Shown here: positions 9,337 to 18,455 of the stretch, piece by piece
Numbering within the stretch: position 1 is the first letter of the stretch
Layout: every line of letters starts with the position of its first letter
Assembly (NCBI GenBank): GCA_964445985.1
Contig: CAYUMU010000015.1
Coordinates: forward strand, 27,505 to 91,504
From: CAYUMU01 sp964445985
GTDB lineage: Bacteria > Planctomycetota > Planctomycetia > Pirellulales > S012-138
Reading direction: 5' to 3'
DNA: 64,000 nt
Program-made: the position numbers and the translations under genes
The notes under the pieces: model-generated
Told to the model about the DNA's origin: nothing
What the model saw: the letters and a program-made list of their open reading frames with translations, nothing else
The model's database searches: none

Positions 9337-9750
9337 GGTTGGCCAAGAATACGATCAGATGCGGCACACCTCGCGCCCCCCGTCGCTGGCAACACGCCTG
9401 AGCGCGCCGGCCAACTTCCAGGGCTGTCGAGGAATGCAGTGTAAGGGAATGGCGGGAACGGAAAAGGTGGGCGGGCGAACCGTGCTGCGTACTATCTTGA
9501 CAGTTGAGGCGAGTTTTTCCAAGGGAAATTTGAAGAGGCGATGAAGGGAGGTGAGCGTCTCGAAAGTGGGTGAAAAGCTGAACCGCGAAAGCCCTCCCCC
9601 GCGAATCGATAGGGGTAGGGTGAGGCAATTTGCAATCCAATCCGCCCCAGCCCGCCAGGCTTGCAACGGCACTCGTCTCAAAACGCAACCCCAACCATCC
9701 GCCCCGCAAGGCAAGCCCGCAAACTCCCCACTCCGAACTCCTTCTCCGCC
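9337..9750. other. 414-bp intergenic region without a supported gene
   Basis: No credible coding frame. It contains a C-rich stretch CCCTCCCCCGCGAAT near 9592-9606 that resembles one arm of the inverted repeat at 35056-35112. There is also a short ACTCCGAACTCC-type stretch near 9730. Nothing else is recognised. Confidence 0.5.
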
Positions 9751-10587
9751 TCACCCTCGAAACCGCAACTCCGTAAACTCCCGCACCCGTCCCGCAATGG
9801 CCGGCTCCACTGGCAACCGTTCCATGCTGCTGGCGCCGTAAAAGCCCACGATGCCTTCGGTGTGGTCGAGAATAAACTGCGCGTCGGCCGGTTCGGCGAT
9901 GGGGCCGCCGTGGCAGAGGACAAGGATGTTCGGGTTCACGCGTTTGGCCGCGTCGTGCATGGCTTGCACTTCGGCCACGCATTGCTCCAGCGTTTTGGCG
10001 GTGCCGGCCCCGATCGCTCCCTTGGTCGTGAGGCCCATGTGCGGAATCAGGATATCCGCCCCGGCCGCGGCCATGGCCGCCGCTTCGTCCGCGTTAAAGC
10101 AGTAGGGCGTGGTCAGCATTCCCTGTTGATGGGCCGCGGCGATCATGTCCACCTCCAGGCCGTAGCCCATCTCGGTTTCTTCCAGGTTCTGCCGGAAGGT
10201 TCCGTCGATCAGGCCCACGGTGGGAAAGTTCTGCACGCCCGAGAAGCCAGCCCGATCGATCTCCCGCAAGAAGAGCTTCATCAGGCGGAAGGGATCGGTC
10301 CCGCAGACGCCGGCCAGCACCGGCGTGTGCTTGACGACCGGAATCACCTCGGCGGCCATTTCCATCACAATGGCGTTGGCGTCGCCGTAAGGCATCATGC
10401 CCGAAAGCGAGCCGCGGCCCGCCATGCGGAACCGGCCGCTGTTGTAAATCACCAGCAGATCCACGCCCCCCACTTCCGACATCTTGGCGCTCAGGCCAGT
10501 GCCGGCCCCGCCGCCAATAATCGGCCGGCCAGCGGCCACCTTGGCCTCCAGCCGGGCCAGAATTTCTTCACGTGCAAACAAGGCCAT
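9751..10587 (-). CDS. TIM-barrel protein of the phosphoenolpyruvate hydrolase-like family
   Basis: A 278-residue TIM-barrel protein. The N-terminus runs RPIIGGGAGTGLSAKMSEVGG, followed by GRGSLSGMMPYGDANAIV and later LCHGGPIAEPADAQFIL and GFYGASSMERLP. These are characteristic of the barrel domain also found fused to UPF0261 (Tm-1-like) proteins and annotated as PEP hydrolase or signal-transduction TIM barrel. The substrate is not known from sequence. No signal peptide. It stands alone, with no UPF0261 partner gene next to it here. The family call is good; the function is open. Confidence 0.8.
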   Translation of the reverse strand: MALFAREEILARLEAKVAAGRPIIGGGAGTGLSAKMSEVGGVDLLVIYNSGRFRMAGRGSLSGMMPYGDANAIVMEMAAEVIPVVKHTPVLAGVCGTDPFRLMKLFLREIDRAGFSGVQNFPTVGLIDGTFRQNLEETEMGYGLEVDMIAAAHQQGMLTTPYCFNADEAAAMAAAGADILIPHMGLTTKGAIGAGTAKTLEQCVAEVQAMHDAAKRVNPNILVLCHGGPIAEPADAQFILDHTEGIVGFYGASSMERLPVEPAIAGRVREFTELRFRG

Positions 10588-10884
10588 CGGCGGGCGCTCC
10601 TGGATGGGGAATGGGGAATAGGGTTGCGTTCGGAATGGAGGGCCAGATCGGAGTGTTTATGGAGGGCTAGGGCGGACGGGATTGAATTTACAAGAGCGTC
10701 GACCGATGCGGCCTCTCCGGCACAACTCGTTGTTCGTCAGCGATTGTCGTCGGCTCATTGTTTCGGCAGATTTAAGAACCAACGGATGGTAGCCGATGCC
10801 TGACGGCTGCCTTCCGCCCGTCCGTCTCGCTCATCGACCCCACATGAATTGGGACGGAAACACGCTATTCCCACCTGGAGAGTA
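10588..10884. other. 297-bp intergenic region
   Basis: No gene seen. The left end holds a GGGGAATGGGGAATAG direct repetition (about 10605-10620), similar in style to the simple GGAATTC repetition at 15636-15663. Confidence 0.4.
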
Positions 10885-13212
10885 TTAACCGTGGTTGCGA
10901 TCGTGCAACTTCTCGCCTGCCGTCGGCAATCGCGATAGCAGCCAGATTGCCAACGCCGGCCCTAGAATTCCTAGCAGCAAACTGGGCAGGGGCAAGTGAG
11001 TGACCGCTCGATCCAAGGCTTGCGATTTGAGCCCTAGCCACTCCATGGTTGTTTCCAGAGCGGGAATTCGGCCGAAGCGGCCTTGCTGATAAAGCAAGGT
11101 ACAGGTTACCAGGCCGTTGTGGCACACGTGGAGGGCCATGCCTGGCAGGATGCTGCCGCTCCGCCAGGCGACCCAGCCCAATACCACGCCGAGAAACGTG
11201 CTGGGGATGAGCCGTTCGGTCATCAGCACGCCGTTGACCAGCACGTGGAACACGCCGAACAGCAGGGCGCTGGTGAAGATCGCCATCCAGGGGGCGAGGC
11301 GGCCCAGCAAGGCTTGCAAGATAAAGCCGCGAAAGCAGATCTCTTCGAACACGGCCGGGGCGATGGCCAGCGTTACCAACATGAGCCAGGTGGGGACGCT
11401 TGCCCAGGTGTTGATCGAGCTTTCAAAGCCTGCCAGGGCTTCGGTATCGAGCGTGGCCAGGCCGACTATTTTGCTGAGCCACACGGCCTCGTGGGCGGCG
11501 GGCCAGAGGGTCAATCCCAGCAAGATGGCTCCCGCATAGGCAAGCCATGCGGCCGGTTGAAAGGCAAATGCGGTCGGCAGGTGCAAGCGTCGCCAGAGGG
11601 CCAAACTCAGGGGAAGGCCGCCAAACAACACCGCGGTCAGGATGGCGGAGATCGCCATTTGCCGCGAGACGGAGTACGTGCCATCGCCTCGTAGCACGCC
11701 GCCCGCCATGAAGAATAAGGGAAACAGCGCCGCGAGGCAGAACATGGCCATGGGCAAGGTCGCGCGGGCGCTCGGTTCACGCGGACGCTGCACCAATTCG
11801 GTCCAGGTGCCCTGGCTGCCGTAAAGGATGGCGTCGGTGCCGAAGATGCGGGCCGCCAGGGCCAGCGTTGCCGCGCAGTACAAGCCGGTGGACAGCACCG
11901 CCACCGTGGCATAGGCCGGGTCGGCGTTGCCCGCAAAGACGTCGCGGGCCAACAGCACGATGTTGATCAGGGGAACCACGGCCAGCGGGCCGGCCAGACT
12001 CACGCCGGGCACCAGGCTCATCACGCCCGGCGCCAAGGAGAGCAGCATGAGCGGAATCAGGTAGGCCTGGGCTTCTTTAAAGCTGCGGGCAAAACTGGTC
12101 ACCGCCAGCAACACGGCCGAAAAGAAGATGGCGAACAACACCAGCAGCGCGAACACGGCCGCGATGGTGCCGACGGAAAGTCCACCGGGGCCAAACAGGG
12201 CCATGCTCAGCCCGACGGTGCGCACCGTGACCGTCATGGCAATCAGGTTTACCAGGGCGGTCATCAGCGCCACGGTCACCACGGCCACGTACTTGCCGAA
12301 CAGCAGGGCCATGCGCGGCAGCGGCGCCGCCACCAGGGCTTCCAACGTGCCGCGTTCTCGTTCGCCGGCCGTGAGGTCAATGGCCGGATACACGGCGCCG
12401 GTAATCGTCATCAGGATCAGGATCAAGGGGATCACCGAAGCCAGGCTGACGCCAGCGGTGGTCGTCGTGTTGTTGGCGACATTCACGAACCGCGTTTGCA
12501 CGATGCGTTGTTGGAGGCGGTCCACGGTTAAGCCGGTGGTGGCGACAACTCCGCCCAGCACCTCCGCGGGAAATCGAAACTCCAAGCGAATCAGGTCTTC
12601 CCAGGCGGCCAGCCGGTCTTGCAGGTATTCCGCCGCGGCGAGGCTCGCCACGGAGTCGGGCTGGTAGATCAATTCGATTTCGACGCGCGGGAAAACTTGC
12701 CCACCCAGCATCACGGAGGGCAAGGGATGGCTGCGCAGGCCCAGGTCGTAGGCCCCTTCGCTAATCAGGTCTTCGAGCGATTGATCGGAAGTTCCGATCA
12801 CCTCGTAACGAGGAGGCGTTTCTCCCGGGGTACCCAGGGGCCAGGCATGTTGTTTGCGGAGAGCCTGAAGGTGCTCGTTGGCGGGGCTAAAGAATTGGGC
12901 GAGCAATTGTTCGTCGCGCCGACTCTCCACGCCCACCCAAAACTGCGAATTGCGGCGCGGCAACGTCAAGACAAACTTTTGAAACACCACCCCCAGCACC
13001 GGGTACACGAGCAGCGGCATCAAAACCAGCGTGATGATGGTGCGGCGATCGCGGAGGATTTCGCGAAGCTCTTTGAGGGTCAGCCGGTAGAGGCGCCCCC
13101 GCAGTTGCGAAGTGGTTCTGCCGCGGTAAGGGTCGCCTGCCCGCGAGGGCGAAGGTTCGGGCAGATGTCGAGCGTTCCCAGGCTCGTTGTCTGGAGGAAC
13201 TCGCTCATTCAT
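10885..13212 (-). CDS. ABC-2 (NatB-type) permease fused to a CPBP intramembrane protease, 775 aa
   Basis: The N-terminal half is a NatB-like ABC-2 permease: one membrane segment near the N-terminus, a large extracytoplasmic domain, then six or so segments with the conserved TAGERERGTLEAL loop. The C-terminal 200 residues form a CPBP (CAAX-type) protease with all three motifs: EEICFR, FGVFH and HVCHN. The start chosen is ATG at 13212, which overlaps the ATPase stop as ATGA; a longer upstream frame exists but would be Arg/Pro-rich and overlap the ATPase. The coupled NatA-like ATPase makes a complete exporter. The protease could process a substrate such as an exported peptide; the substrate is unknown. 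Confidence 0.88.
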   Translation of the reverse strand: MNERVPPDNEPGNARHLPEPSPSRAGDPYRGRTTSQLRGRLYRLTLKELREILRDRRTIITLVLMPLLVYPVLGVVFQKFVLTLPRRNSQFWVGVESRRDEQLLAQFFSPANEHLQALRKQHAWPLGTPGETPPRYEVIGTSDQSLEDLISEGAYDLGLRSHPLPSVMLGGQVFPRVEIELIYQPDSVASLAAAEYLQDRLAAWEDLIRLEFRFPAEVLGGVVATTGLTVDRLQQRIVQTRFVNVANNTTTTAGVSLASVIPLILILMTITGAVYPAIDLTAGERERGTLEALVAAPLPRMALLFGKYVAVVTVALMTALVNLIAMTVTVRTVGLSMALFGPGGLSVGTIAAVFALLVLFAIFFSAVLLAVTSFARSFKEAQAYLIPLMLLSLAPGVMSLVPGVSLAGPLAVVPLINIVLLARDVFAGNADPAYATVAVLSTGLYCAATLALAARIFGTDAILYGSQGTWTELVQRPREPSARATLPMAMFCLAALFPLFFMAGGVLRGDGTYSVSRQMAISAILTAVLFGGLPLSLALWRRLHLPTAFAFQPAAWLAYAGAILLGLTLWPAAHEAVWLSKIVGLATLDTEALAGFESSINTWASVPTWLMLVTLAIAPAVFEEICFRGFILQALLGRLAPWMAIFTSALLFGVFHVLVNGVLMTERLIPSTFLGVVLGWVAWRSGSILPGMALHVCHNGLVTCTLLYQQGRFGRIPALETTMEWLGLKSQALDRAVTHLPLPSLLLGILGPALAIWLLSRLPTAGEKLHDRNHG

Positions 13213-13964
13213 GCGCTTTCGATCTCCGGTTGCGTGCGGCTGCCGCGGACGTATTGCATCATGATTTCGACCAGGTTGTCGCAGCCGGTTCGGCCACGGA
13301 GCTCGTCGAAGGTTCCTTCTTGCACCAGCTGGCCCTGGTGGAGCAGGCCAAAGCGGTCGCACAGCCGGGCGGCCTCGTCGAGTTGATGCGTGCTGACCAG
13401 CACGGACTTGCCCTGGTCGCGCAGGTGGGCAATGTAGTCGAACACCACCTGGCTCCCCACCACGTCGAGCCCGCGGGTGGGCTCATCGAGCAGCATGATG
13501 GGGGGGTCGTGCATGAGGGCTCGGGCCAGGTTCACGCGCTGCCGCTGCCCGGTGGAGAGCGTGGAACACCGCCGGTCGAGAAACTTTTTCAAGTCGAGCG
13601 TTTCGCTGATCCGCGCCAGGTTGGCTTGCACCTGGTCGGAGCGCAAACCGTAGAGATCGGCAAAGAACTCCAGCATTTCTCGCGGCGTGAGCCATTGGTA
13701 CAGGCCGGCGCTGGTGGAAACCAGGCCGACGCGGCGTTTGACTTCGTTGGGGGCTTCGCTGCTGCGCAGGCCCTCGACCTCGGCATAGCCCGAGGTGGGA
13801 GTGAGCAGGCCCACGATCATGCGGAGCGTGGTGGTTTTGCCGGCGCCGTTGGCGCCGAGGAGCCCATAGACTTCGCCGGGGGCAATTTGAAAGGAAACCT
13901 GATCGACGGCGACCACGTCTTCTCCGCCCGAGAAGCGTTTCGTCAACTCATGCACAATGATCAT
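13209..13964 (-). CDS. ABC transporter ATP-binding protein (NatA-type)
   Basis: A 251-residue ABC ATPase, cytoplasmic partner of the permease-protease fusion. Walker A GANGAGKTT at 37-45, signature LSTGQRQR, Walker B LLDEP followed by TRGLD and the H-loop STHQLDE are all intact. Similarity is to the sodium/lipid-type exporters with ABC-2 permeases (NatA). The stop overlaps the permease ATG by ATGA, indicating translational coupling. A perfect hairpin GGGCGA-TGGT-TCGCCC lies 7 nt before the start codon (13971-13986) and could affect initiation. Confidence 0.92.
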   Translation of the reverse strand: MIIVHELTKRFSGGEDVVAVDQVSFQIAPGEVYGLLGANGAGKTTTLRMIVGLLTPTSGYAEVEGLRSSEAPNEVKRRVGLVSTSAGLYQWLTPREMLEFFADLYGLRSDQVQANLARISETLDLKKFLDRRCSTLSTGQRQRVNLARALMHDPPIMLLDEPTRGLDVVGSQVVFDYIAHLRDQGKSVLVSTHQLDEAARLCDRFGLLHQGQLVQEGTFDELRGRTGCDNLVEIMMQYVRGSRTQPEIESA

Positions 13965-14518
13965 AATCTCGGGCGATGGTTCGCCCTAAATTCCCCCCTT
14001 CGGGCAACTCGATCGAATGACCGCACGCTTTCCAGGTGTGAGCGGCCCCGCCGGGAGCCGGTCTCCCCCCTGCGGAGAGCCACCCGGACGGGCCGACACG
14101 ATCCTTGCTCGACTGCGATGTGTTGAATATTGAGCATAGATTGGCGGCGCTCATTCTAAGGTTCGAGCGGAAATTGCTCCACTACATTTGCGAAGGGAAT
14201 GGCGAAATCGTCGCGGCGGCGTCCCCCGCGGAGCCGGTTTTCCCATCCAAAGAGACTTGTCTCGGTTCTGGGAATGCGGTCAACTACGGCAGCGTCGATC
14301 TGCTCCACCCTCCGCGAATGCCCTCCGCACCCTGGTGGCGCGAGCGGGCCGAGAAGGGATTTTCTCTGGCCGAACATGGGGGGACGGGGGCTCGGCGGCC
14401 GTTGCCACCGAGCGGGCAGATTGAGCGAAGGAAACCACCCTGCCTTGGGATGGGGCGGGAGGTGTTTCCGGCATGCCGCGGTCCTGACTGCATCAACCAC
14501 ACCCAGGAGATAAGAACG
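13965..14518. other. 554-bp region between divergent genes
   Basis: No gene is supported: frames across it are Arg/Pro-rich and lack a start with a Shine-Dalgarno. It holds the leader hairpin of the ABC ATPase gene (13971-13986) and presumably two divergent promoters, none convincingly identifiable. An AGGAG Shine-Dalgarno for the NHL-like gene sits near 14504. Confidence 0.5.
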
Positions 14519-15565
14519 ATGAAACATCGATTGTGCCTGACCTTGGCCGTTTCGCTGGCTGCCTTGATGGCGGTGGCCAACCCCGCGCAAGCGCAAGATC
14601 CCAAAGAAGTGGAAGTCAAACCGGTGGTCACCAGTTTGTACAACCCCTCGGGCGTGGCCGTTCAGCCCGAGACGGGCGACGTGTTCATTTCCGACAGCGG
14701 CAACAAGCGCGTACTGCGTTTGAAGCCAGCCGCCCCGCGCGATGAGCGCATCAGCGTCATCATTTCGGACTTCACGCAAGACATCTACGGCAAAGGCCCG
14801 ATGTACGACATTGGCCCCCTGGGTCTGGCCTTCATGAATCGCAACACGCTGGTCGTGGGCGATGGTGGCAAGGTGGACGGCGAAGAGCTGGTGCGAATCT
14901 ACAATATTCCCGACGCCGGCAAGCTGAAAGCCGACGACATGAAGTTCAAGCTCGGTCCCATTGCCCCCTCCGATAAATCGGCCATGGGCGAAGGCAACTT
15001 TTACGGCGTGGCCATTACGCCCAAAGCCATCTTCGTGACCTGCAATGGCGACGACACCAAGGGCTGGATTGCCCGCGCGGAAATCAAGGACAACGAGCCC
15101 GGCAAACTGGAGCCGTTCATCGCCACCAAAGTGGCGGTCGAGGTCGATGCCCCCGTGGGCATTACGGTTTCGCCCAAGGGTGAGCTGGTGGTCAGCCAAA
15201 TGGGTGAAATGAACGTGCCGCAAGACAGCCTGCTGACCATGTACGACGTGGAAGGCAAGCTGCTATGGAAGGCCGAAACTGGCCTGTTCGACATTGCTGG
15301 CGTGGCCTACAGCCCCAAGACGGGCAAGCTGTACGCGGTGGATTTTGCCTGGATGGATGAGAAGGAAGGCGGCCTGTTCCGCCTGGATGTGAAGAAGGAA
15401 GGCGAAGCGGTTTCGGTGGAGGCGGTGAAGATCGCCTCGCTCAACAAGCCGTCGTCGCTGGCCTTCGATAAAGACGGCGTGCTATACATTGCCGAGTTCG
15501 GCACCGCCGAAGAAGGCTCGGAAAAGAAGCCGGGCCGGTTGGTGAAGATCGACGCCGGACTGTAG
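14519..15565 (+). CDS. Exported NHL/SMP-30-like beta-propeller protein
   Basis: A 348-residue exported protein. Residues 1-26 are a Sec signal peptide (LAVSLAALMAVANPAQAQ, cleavage after AQA). The remainder contains repeated propeller blades, for example YNPSGVAVQPETGDVFISDS, APVGITVSPKGELVVSQ, IAGVAYSPKTGKLYAVD and KPSSLAFDKDGVLYIAEFG, as in NHL or SMP-30/gluconolactonase-type proteins. Its role in the envelope is unknown, perhaps sugar or lactone binding. The start ATG follows an AGGAG and the frame upstream is non-coding in character. An intrinsic terminator follows 30 bp after the stop. Confidence 0.8.
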   Translation: MKHRLCLTLAVSLAALMAVANPAQAQDPKEVEVKPVVTSLYNPSGVAVQPETGDVFISDSGNKRVLRLKPAAPRDERISVIISDFTQDIYGKGPMYDIGPLGLAFMNRNTLVVGDGGKVDGEELVRIYNIPDAGKLKADDMKFKLGPIAPSDKSAMGEGNFYGVAITPKAIFVTCNGDDTKGWIARAEIKDNEPGKLEPFIATKVAVEVDAPVGITVSPKGELVVSQMGEMNVPQDSLLTMYDVEGKLLWKAETGLFDIAGVAYSPKTGKLYAVDFAWMDEKEGGLFRLDVKKEGEAVSVEAVKIASLNKPSSLAFDKDGVLYIAEFGTAEEGSEKKPGRLVKIDAGL

Positions 15566-15594
15566 GCAACGCCTGTTGAATTAGCCAAGATATT

Positions 15595-15630
15595 GCCAGC
15601 CCCGGCGCCAAACCGGGGCTGGCGCTTTTT
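15595..15630 (+). terminator. Intrinsic terminator
   Basis: An 11-bp perfect stem GCCAGCCCCGG / CCGGGGCTGGC (15595-15605 and 15613-15623) with a 7-nt loop is followed by GC and five T residues. It lies 30 bp after the propeller gene stop, and is the clearest rho-independent terminator in the window. Confidence 0.85.
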
Positions 15631-15635
15631 GAGTG

Positions 15636-15764
15636 CGGAATTCGGAATTCGGAATTCGGAGTTAGAAAAAAGCCGCAGTCTGCCCTGAATTGTGGATCGA
15701 TTGCCGCCGCGCGCCGAACTTCACCTTCCCCATTCCGTACTCCGAATTCCCCACTCCGCACTTC
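15636..15764. repeat. GGAATTC tandem repetition with a distant inverted partner
   Basis: Three tandem copies of CGGAATTC (about 15636-15660) form the left arm. The right arm (about 15740-15764) reads ACTCCGAATTCC...ACTCCGCACT, an imperfect reverse complement. About 80 bp lie between. No transposase is present; this may be a small hairpin element or simple-sequence expansion. Confidence 0.45.
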
Positions 15765-15771
15765 CCCCGCC

Positions 15772-16080
15772 ATGTCTCGACGCGAAAAAATTGAAGCCAT
15801 GTTGGCCGACGAGCCCCGCGATGCCTTCCTGCGGTACAGCCTGGCCATGGAATTGGAGAAGGAAGGCCAGCACGAGCGCAGCCTGGGTTTGCTGAGCGAG
15901 TTGCAGCACGACAGCCCTCCCTATGTGCCGGCTTTCTTCATGGCGGCCCAGCAGTTGGCGCGGCTCGATCGCATGGACGAAGCCAAAACCGCGCTGAGGG
16001 TAGGAATTGCCGCCGCGCAATCCGCGGGCGACGCGCATGCCGCCGGCGAGATGCAGGAGTTTCTGCGGTCGCTGGGCTAA
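15772..16080 (+). CDS. TPR-like protein (102 aa)
   Basis: A small helical protein of two to three tetratricopeptide-like repeats: DAFLRYSLAMELEKEGQHE, VPAFFMAAQQLARLDRMDE and AKTALRVGIAAAQSAGD show the A/L/Y spacing of TPR helices. No signal peptide or membrane segment. Such short TPR proteins usually mediate protein-protein contacts; no partner can be named. The ATG is at the right-hand edge of the GGAATTC inverted-repeat region, which therefore forms its leader. Confidence 0.75.
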   Translation: MSRREKIEAMLADEPRDAFLRYSLAMELEKEGQHERSLGLLSELQHDSPPYVPAFFMAAQQLARLDRMDEAKTALRVGIAAAQSAGDAHAAGEMQEFLRSLG

Positions 16081-16178
16081 GTGTACGTGGTGTTTGAGTC
16101 GTCAGGTTAATAAGCTGCGGAGACGGTGGTCCTGACAACATTCGTCGGCAGGCGTTCGCCGCACCTGGGAACTACGGC

Positions 16179-17312
16179 ATGAAAATAACCTCGCTATGCA
16201 GGCACCTAATTATTCTGCTGCTGTGCATTATGCCATTGGCCGGATGCGGTGAGCGTCCTCAGGAGGGTCAGATGCCTGACGAGCATAAGCTCAGCGCCCA
16301 AGTCAAAGTTGGCGATGAGGAAATGACCCTTGTTCCGGCAAGTGTTAGCCAAGAAAGAGTCAACAATCTCGGCTTGCCTCAGACGGGAAGCGAGAACGTC
16401 TCACATCTTCTCGTGCCACCCCCCAACCTCCCGAAGGAGACGTTCGACGACGAACGAGATTATCGGCCCGAGGATGCCGTAGAGTGGGTCATCGACATTG
16501 CCTTTGAAGGCGATCCGGTTTTTCCCGCGGAGCAATTTTCCAATCTTTTTGATAGTGATTGGCTCTTAGCGAATGGCAATCCCACCGTGTTCGGTTGGTC
16601 GCCTGAGATCAACCGGTGGACATATCTTGTTTCTTCAGATGCGCCAAAGTCGTTCACCAAGCTGGCGCTGGGTTGGCAACTTTTCAAGTCATACGACCCA
16701 GAGTATCGCGTTACCAAAGACCAGATGGAGCGGTTTCTTAACGCGACTCGGCAACTAACTCAGCCATTGGGCAAGCCCACGCTGACCATCAATCGCCCGC
16801 CGGAAGACGCCGAACGAATAGCCAGCGAGCTTCGGAACCTAGTGGAGCGCTGCGATCGGGATGTTGTCGTTTATCTTAAGGCACCGGCAAGGAAGCCATT
16901 TGACGGCAAGGAAGTGTGGGATGTGATGCAATGTTTGGGCCTTACGTGGGGCGACGGCGATCTCTTCCACTGGGATAATGACTCGAGCCTTGGCGACGAC
17001 ACGTTCTTCACCATTCAAACGACTACGGCGCCCGGCTACTTCCTTCCCGAATACATTGCGGCCGGAAAGACCCAGCTAGGTGACCTGGTCTTTGTGTATT
17101 CGATTCCACGGTCGGCCGAACCTGCAAAGGTTTTCGACTCCATGATCAAGGCGATTGGATATGCCCAGCAGCGCTTGGGAGGCGAAATTCTGGACGAGGA
17201 TGGCATGCCCCTCAACGAGGCGGCGGTACGCAGTGAAATTCGTACGATTGTCGAACAGTTGAGAGCAGCCGGCTTCCAACCGGGCGCAGGCGCCACCTGC
17301 TTCGTGTTCTAA
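16179..17312 (+). CDS. Lipoprotein with a C-terminal ZipA-C-like (FtsZ-binding fold) domain
   Basis: A 377-residue lipoprotein: hydrophobic residues 9-20 and lipobox LAGC with Cys23. Residues 228-362 match the C-terminal domain of the division protein ZipA by eye, with GDLFHW, DTFFTIQTTTAPGYF, GDLVFVYSIPRSAEPAKVFD and LGGEILDEDGMPL aligning with the known ZipA pattern (GE.NIFHR, F.LAN.V.PG.F, LGGEVLDE...PL). Residues 30-225 are unassigned. In Gammaproteobacteria ZipA tethers FtsZ to the inner membrane, but Planctomycetes are known to lack FtsZ, so the partner here must differ. The lipid anchor would also put the domain outside the cytoplasm. Its GC is lower than that of neighbours. Confidence 0.7.
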   Translation: MKITSLCRHLIILLLCIMPLAGCGERPQEGQMPDEHKLSAQVKVGDEEMTLVPASVSQERVNNLGLPQTGSENVSHLLVPPPNLPKETFDDERDYRPEDAVEWVIDIAFEGDPVFPAEQFSNLFDSDWLLANGNPTVFGWSPEINRWTYLVSSDAPKSFTKLALGWQLFKSYDPEYRVTKDQMERFLNATRQLTQPLGKPTLTINRPPEDAERIASELRNLVERCDRDVVVYLKAPARKPFDGKEVWDVMQCLGLTWGDGDLFHWDNDSSLGDDTFFTIQTTTAPGYFLPEYIAAGKTQLGDLVFVYSIPRSAEPAKVFDSMIKAIGYAQQRLGGEILDEDGMPLNEAAVRSEIRTIVEQLRAAGFQPGAGATCFVF

Positions 17313-17348
17313 ACGAGGTGACGTTGAACGACCATCGGCAGGTGAGGA

Positions 17349-18236
17349 TCACAGCAGCCCATAGGTGGTGATCGTGTTGCGCAGCGCCGTTTCCTGCTCG
17401 CTGCTGAGCGGGGTCATGGGCAACCGCATTTGGCCGTTGTCGCGGCCGAGCATTTTCATGGCCGTTTTCACGGGAATGGGGTTGGTGGCCAGCGAGAGCA
17501 TGTCGCGGCAGAGCGGGAACAGCTTGCGGTGCCACGTTTGGGCCGTCGCCAGGTCGCCCGCGTCGAAGGCGTCGCAGAGGGCTTTCATGTCGGCCGGAAC
17601 CACGTTGCCCACCACGCTGATGATGCCGCGTCCGCCAATCGACATCAGCGGCAGCGTGAGGCTGTCGTCGCCGCTGAGCACCGTGAGATCGGTGGCGGCC
17701 ATCACGGCCGAAGCCTGATCCATGGAGCCGGTGGCCTCTTTGACCATGGCAATGTTCTTGAACTCGGCCAGGCGAATGATCGTTTCGGGCTCGATGTTCT
17801 TGCCGGTGCGGCCGGGGATGTTGTACACGCAGATCGGGATCGAGACGGCCTCGGCCAGGGCTTTGTAGTGCTGGTAGAAACCTTCTTGGGTGGGCTTGTT
17901 GTAGTAAGGGGCGACCACCAGGACCGCGTCGGCGCCCGCTTTTTCGGCGTGCCGCGACAGCCGCAGGGCTTCGGCGGTGCTGTTGGAGCCGGTGCCGGCC
18001 ATGATCTTGATGCGGCCGGCGGCGATCTTTACCGTTTGGGCAATCAGCTCGTCGTGCTCGTCGTGGGTGAGCGTGGGCGATTCGCCGGTGGTGCCTGCCG
18101 GGCAAAGGCAAACCGTGCCGGCCTTGATTTGAAACTCGATCTGCTCGGCCAGGCGGTCGTAGTCCACCTTATCGCCGCGAAAGGGCGTAACGATGGCAAC
18201 ACTCAGTCCGGCGTAGGCTTCGGCACGCGTGGTCAT
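17349..18236 (-). CDS. dapA: 4-hydroxy-tetrahydrodipicolinate synthase
   Basis: DapA condenses pyruvate and aspartate semialdehyde in the lysine/diaminopimelate pathway, in the cytoplasm. The 295-residue length matches the family. Visible active-site residues are Thr49-Thr50 (PAGTTGES), Tyr138 in VYNIPGRTG and the Schiff-base lysine Lys166 in AMVKEATG. The start is the ATG at 18236 (MTTRAEAY); an upstream in-frame extension to 18317 adds an Arg-rich segment not typical for DapA. The gene stands alone and converges on the ZipA-like lipoprotein gene 36 bp away. Confidence 0.95.
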   Translation of the reverse strand: MTTRAEAYAGLSVAIVTPFRGDKVDYDRLAEQIEFQIKAGTVCLCPAGTTGESPTLTHDEHDELIAQTVKIAAGRIKIMAGTGSNSTAEALRLSRHAEKAGADAVLVVAPYYNKPTQEGFYQHYKALAEAVSIPICVYNIPGRTGKNIEPETIIRLAEFKNIAMVKEATGSMDQASAVMAATDLTVLSGDDSLTLPLMSIGGRGIISVVGNVVPADMKALCDAFDAGDLATAQTWHRKLFPLCRDMLSLATNPIPVKTAMKMLGRDNGQMRLPMTPLSSEQETALRNTITTYGLL

Positions 18237-18455
18237 AACGGCAAACGGCTCCACTAAATTAAGTCTCTTGGGCCGGAAGGCGGCGCTCTCATCGCCACGA
18301 AACGCGCCACGGCGCAAACCTTCGCGGCCTGTTGGGCATAATAGGAAGAAGACCGCCAGCGTGCAATTGGCGACTCAGGCAGTCACATCGACTTGCCCCG
18401 CGTCCACAAATGAACACTACCCTTCTTTCGCCGATTTCCACGCCCGCCCAACCGC

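Noticed and set aside
13213..13362. Upstream start for the permease-protease gene
   Set aside because: The added 50 residues are Arg/Pro-rich and overlap the ATPase gene; the ATG at 13212 has the ATGA coupling.
15636..15764. Terminal inverted repeats of an insertion sequence
   Set aside because: No transposase or coding frame between the arms; only about 80 bp apart.
18237..18317. Longer dapA N-terminus
   Set aside because: Adds an Arg-rich segment absent from DapA; the ATG at 18236 gives the normal length.
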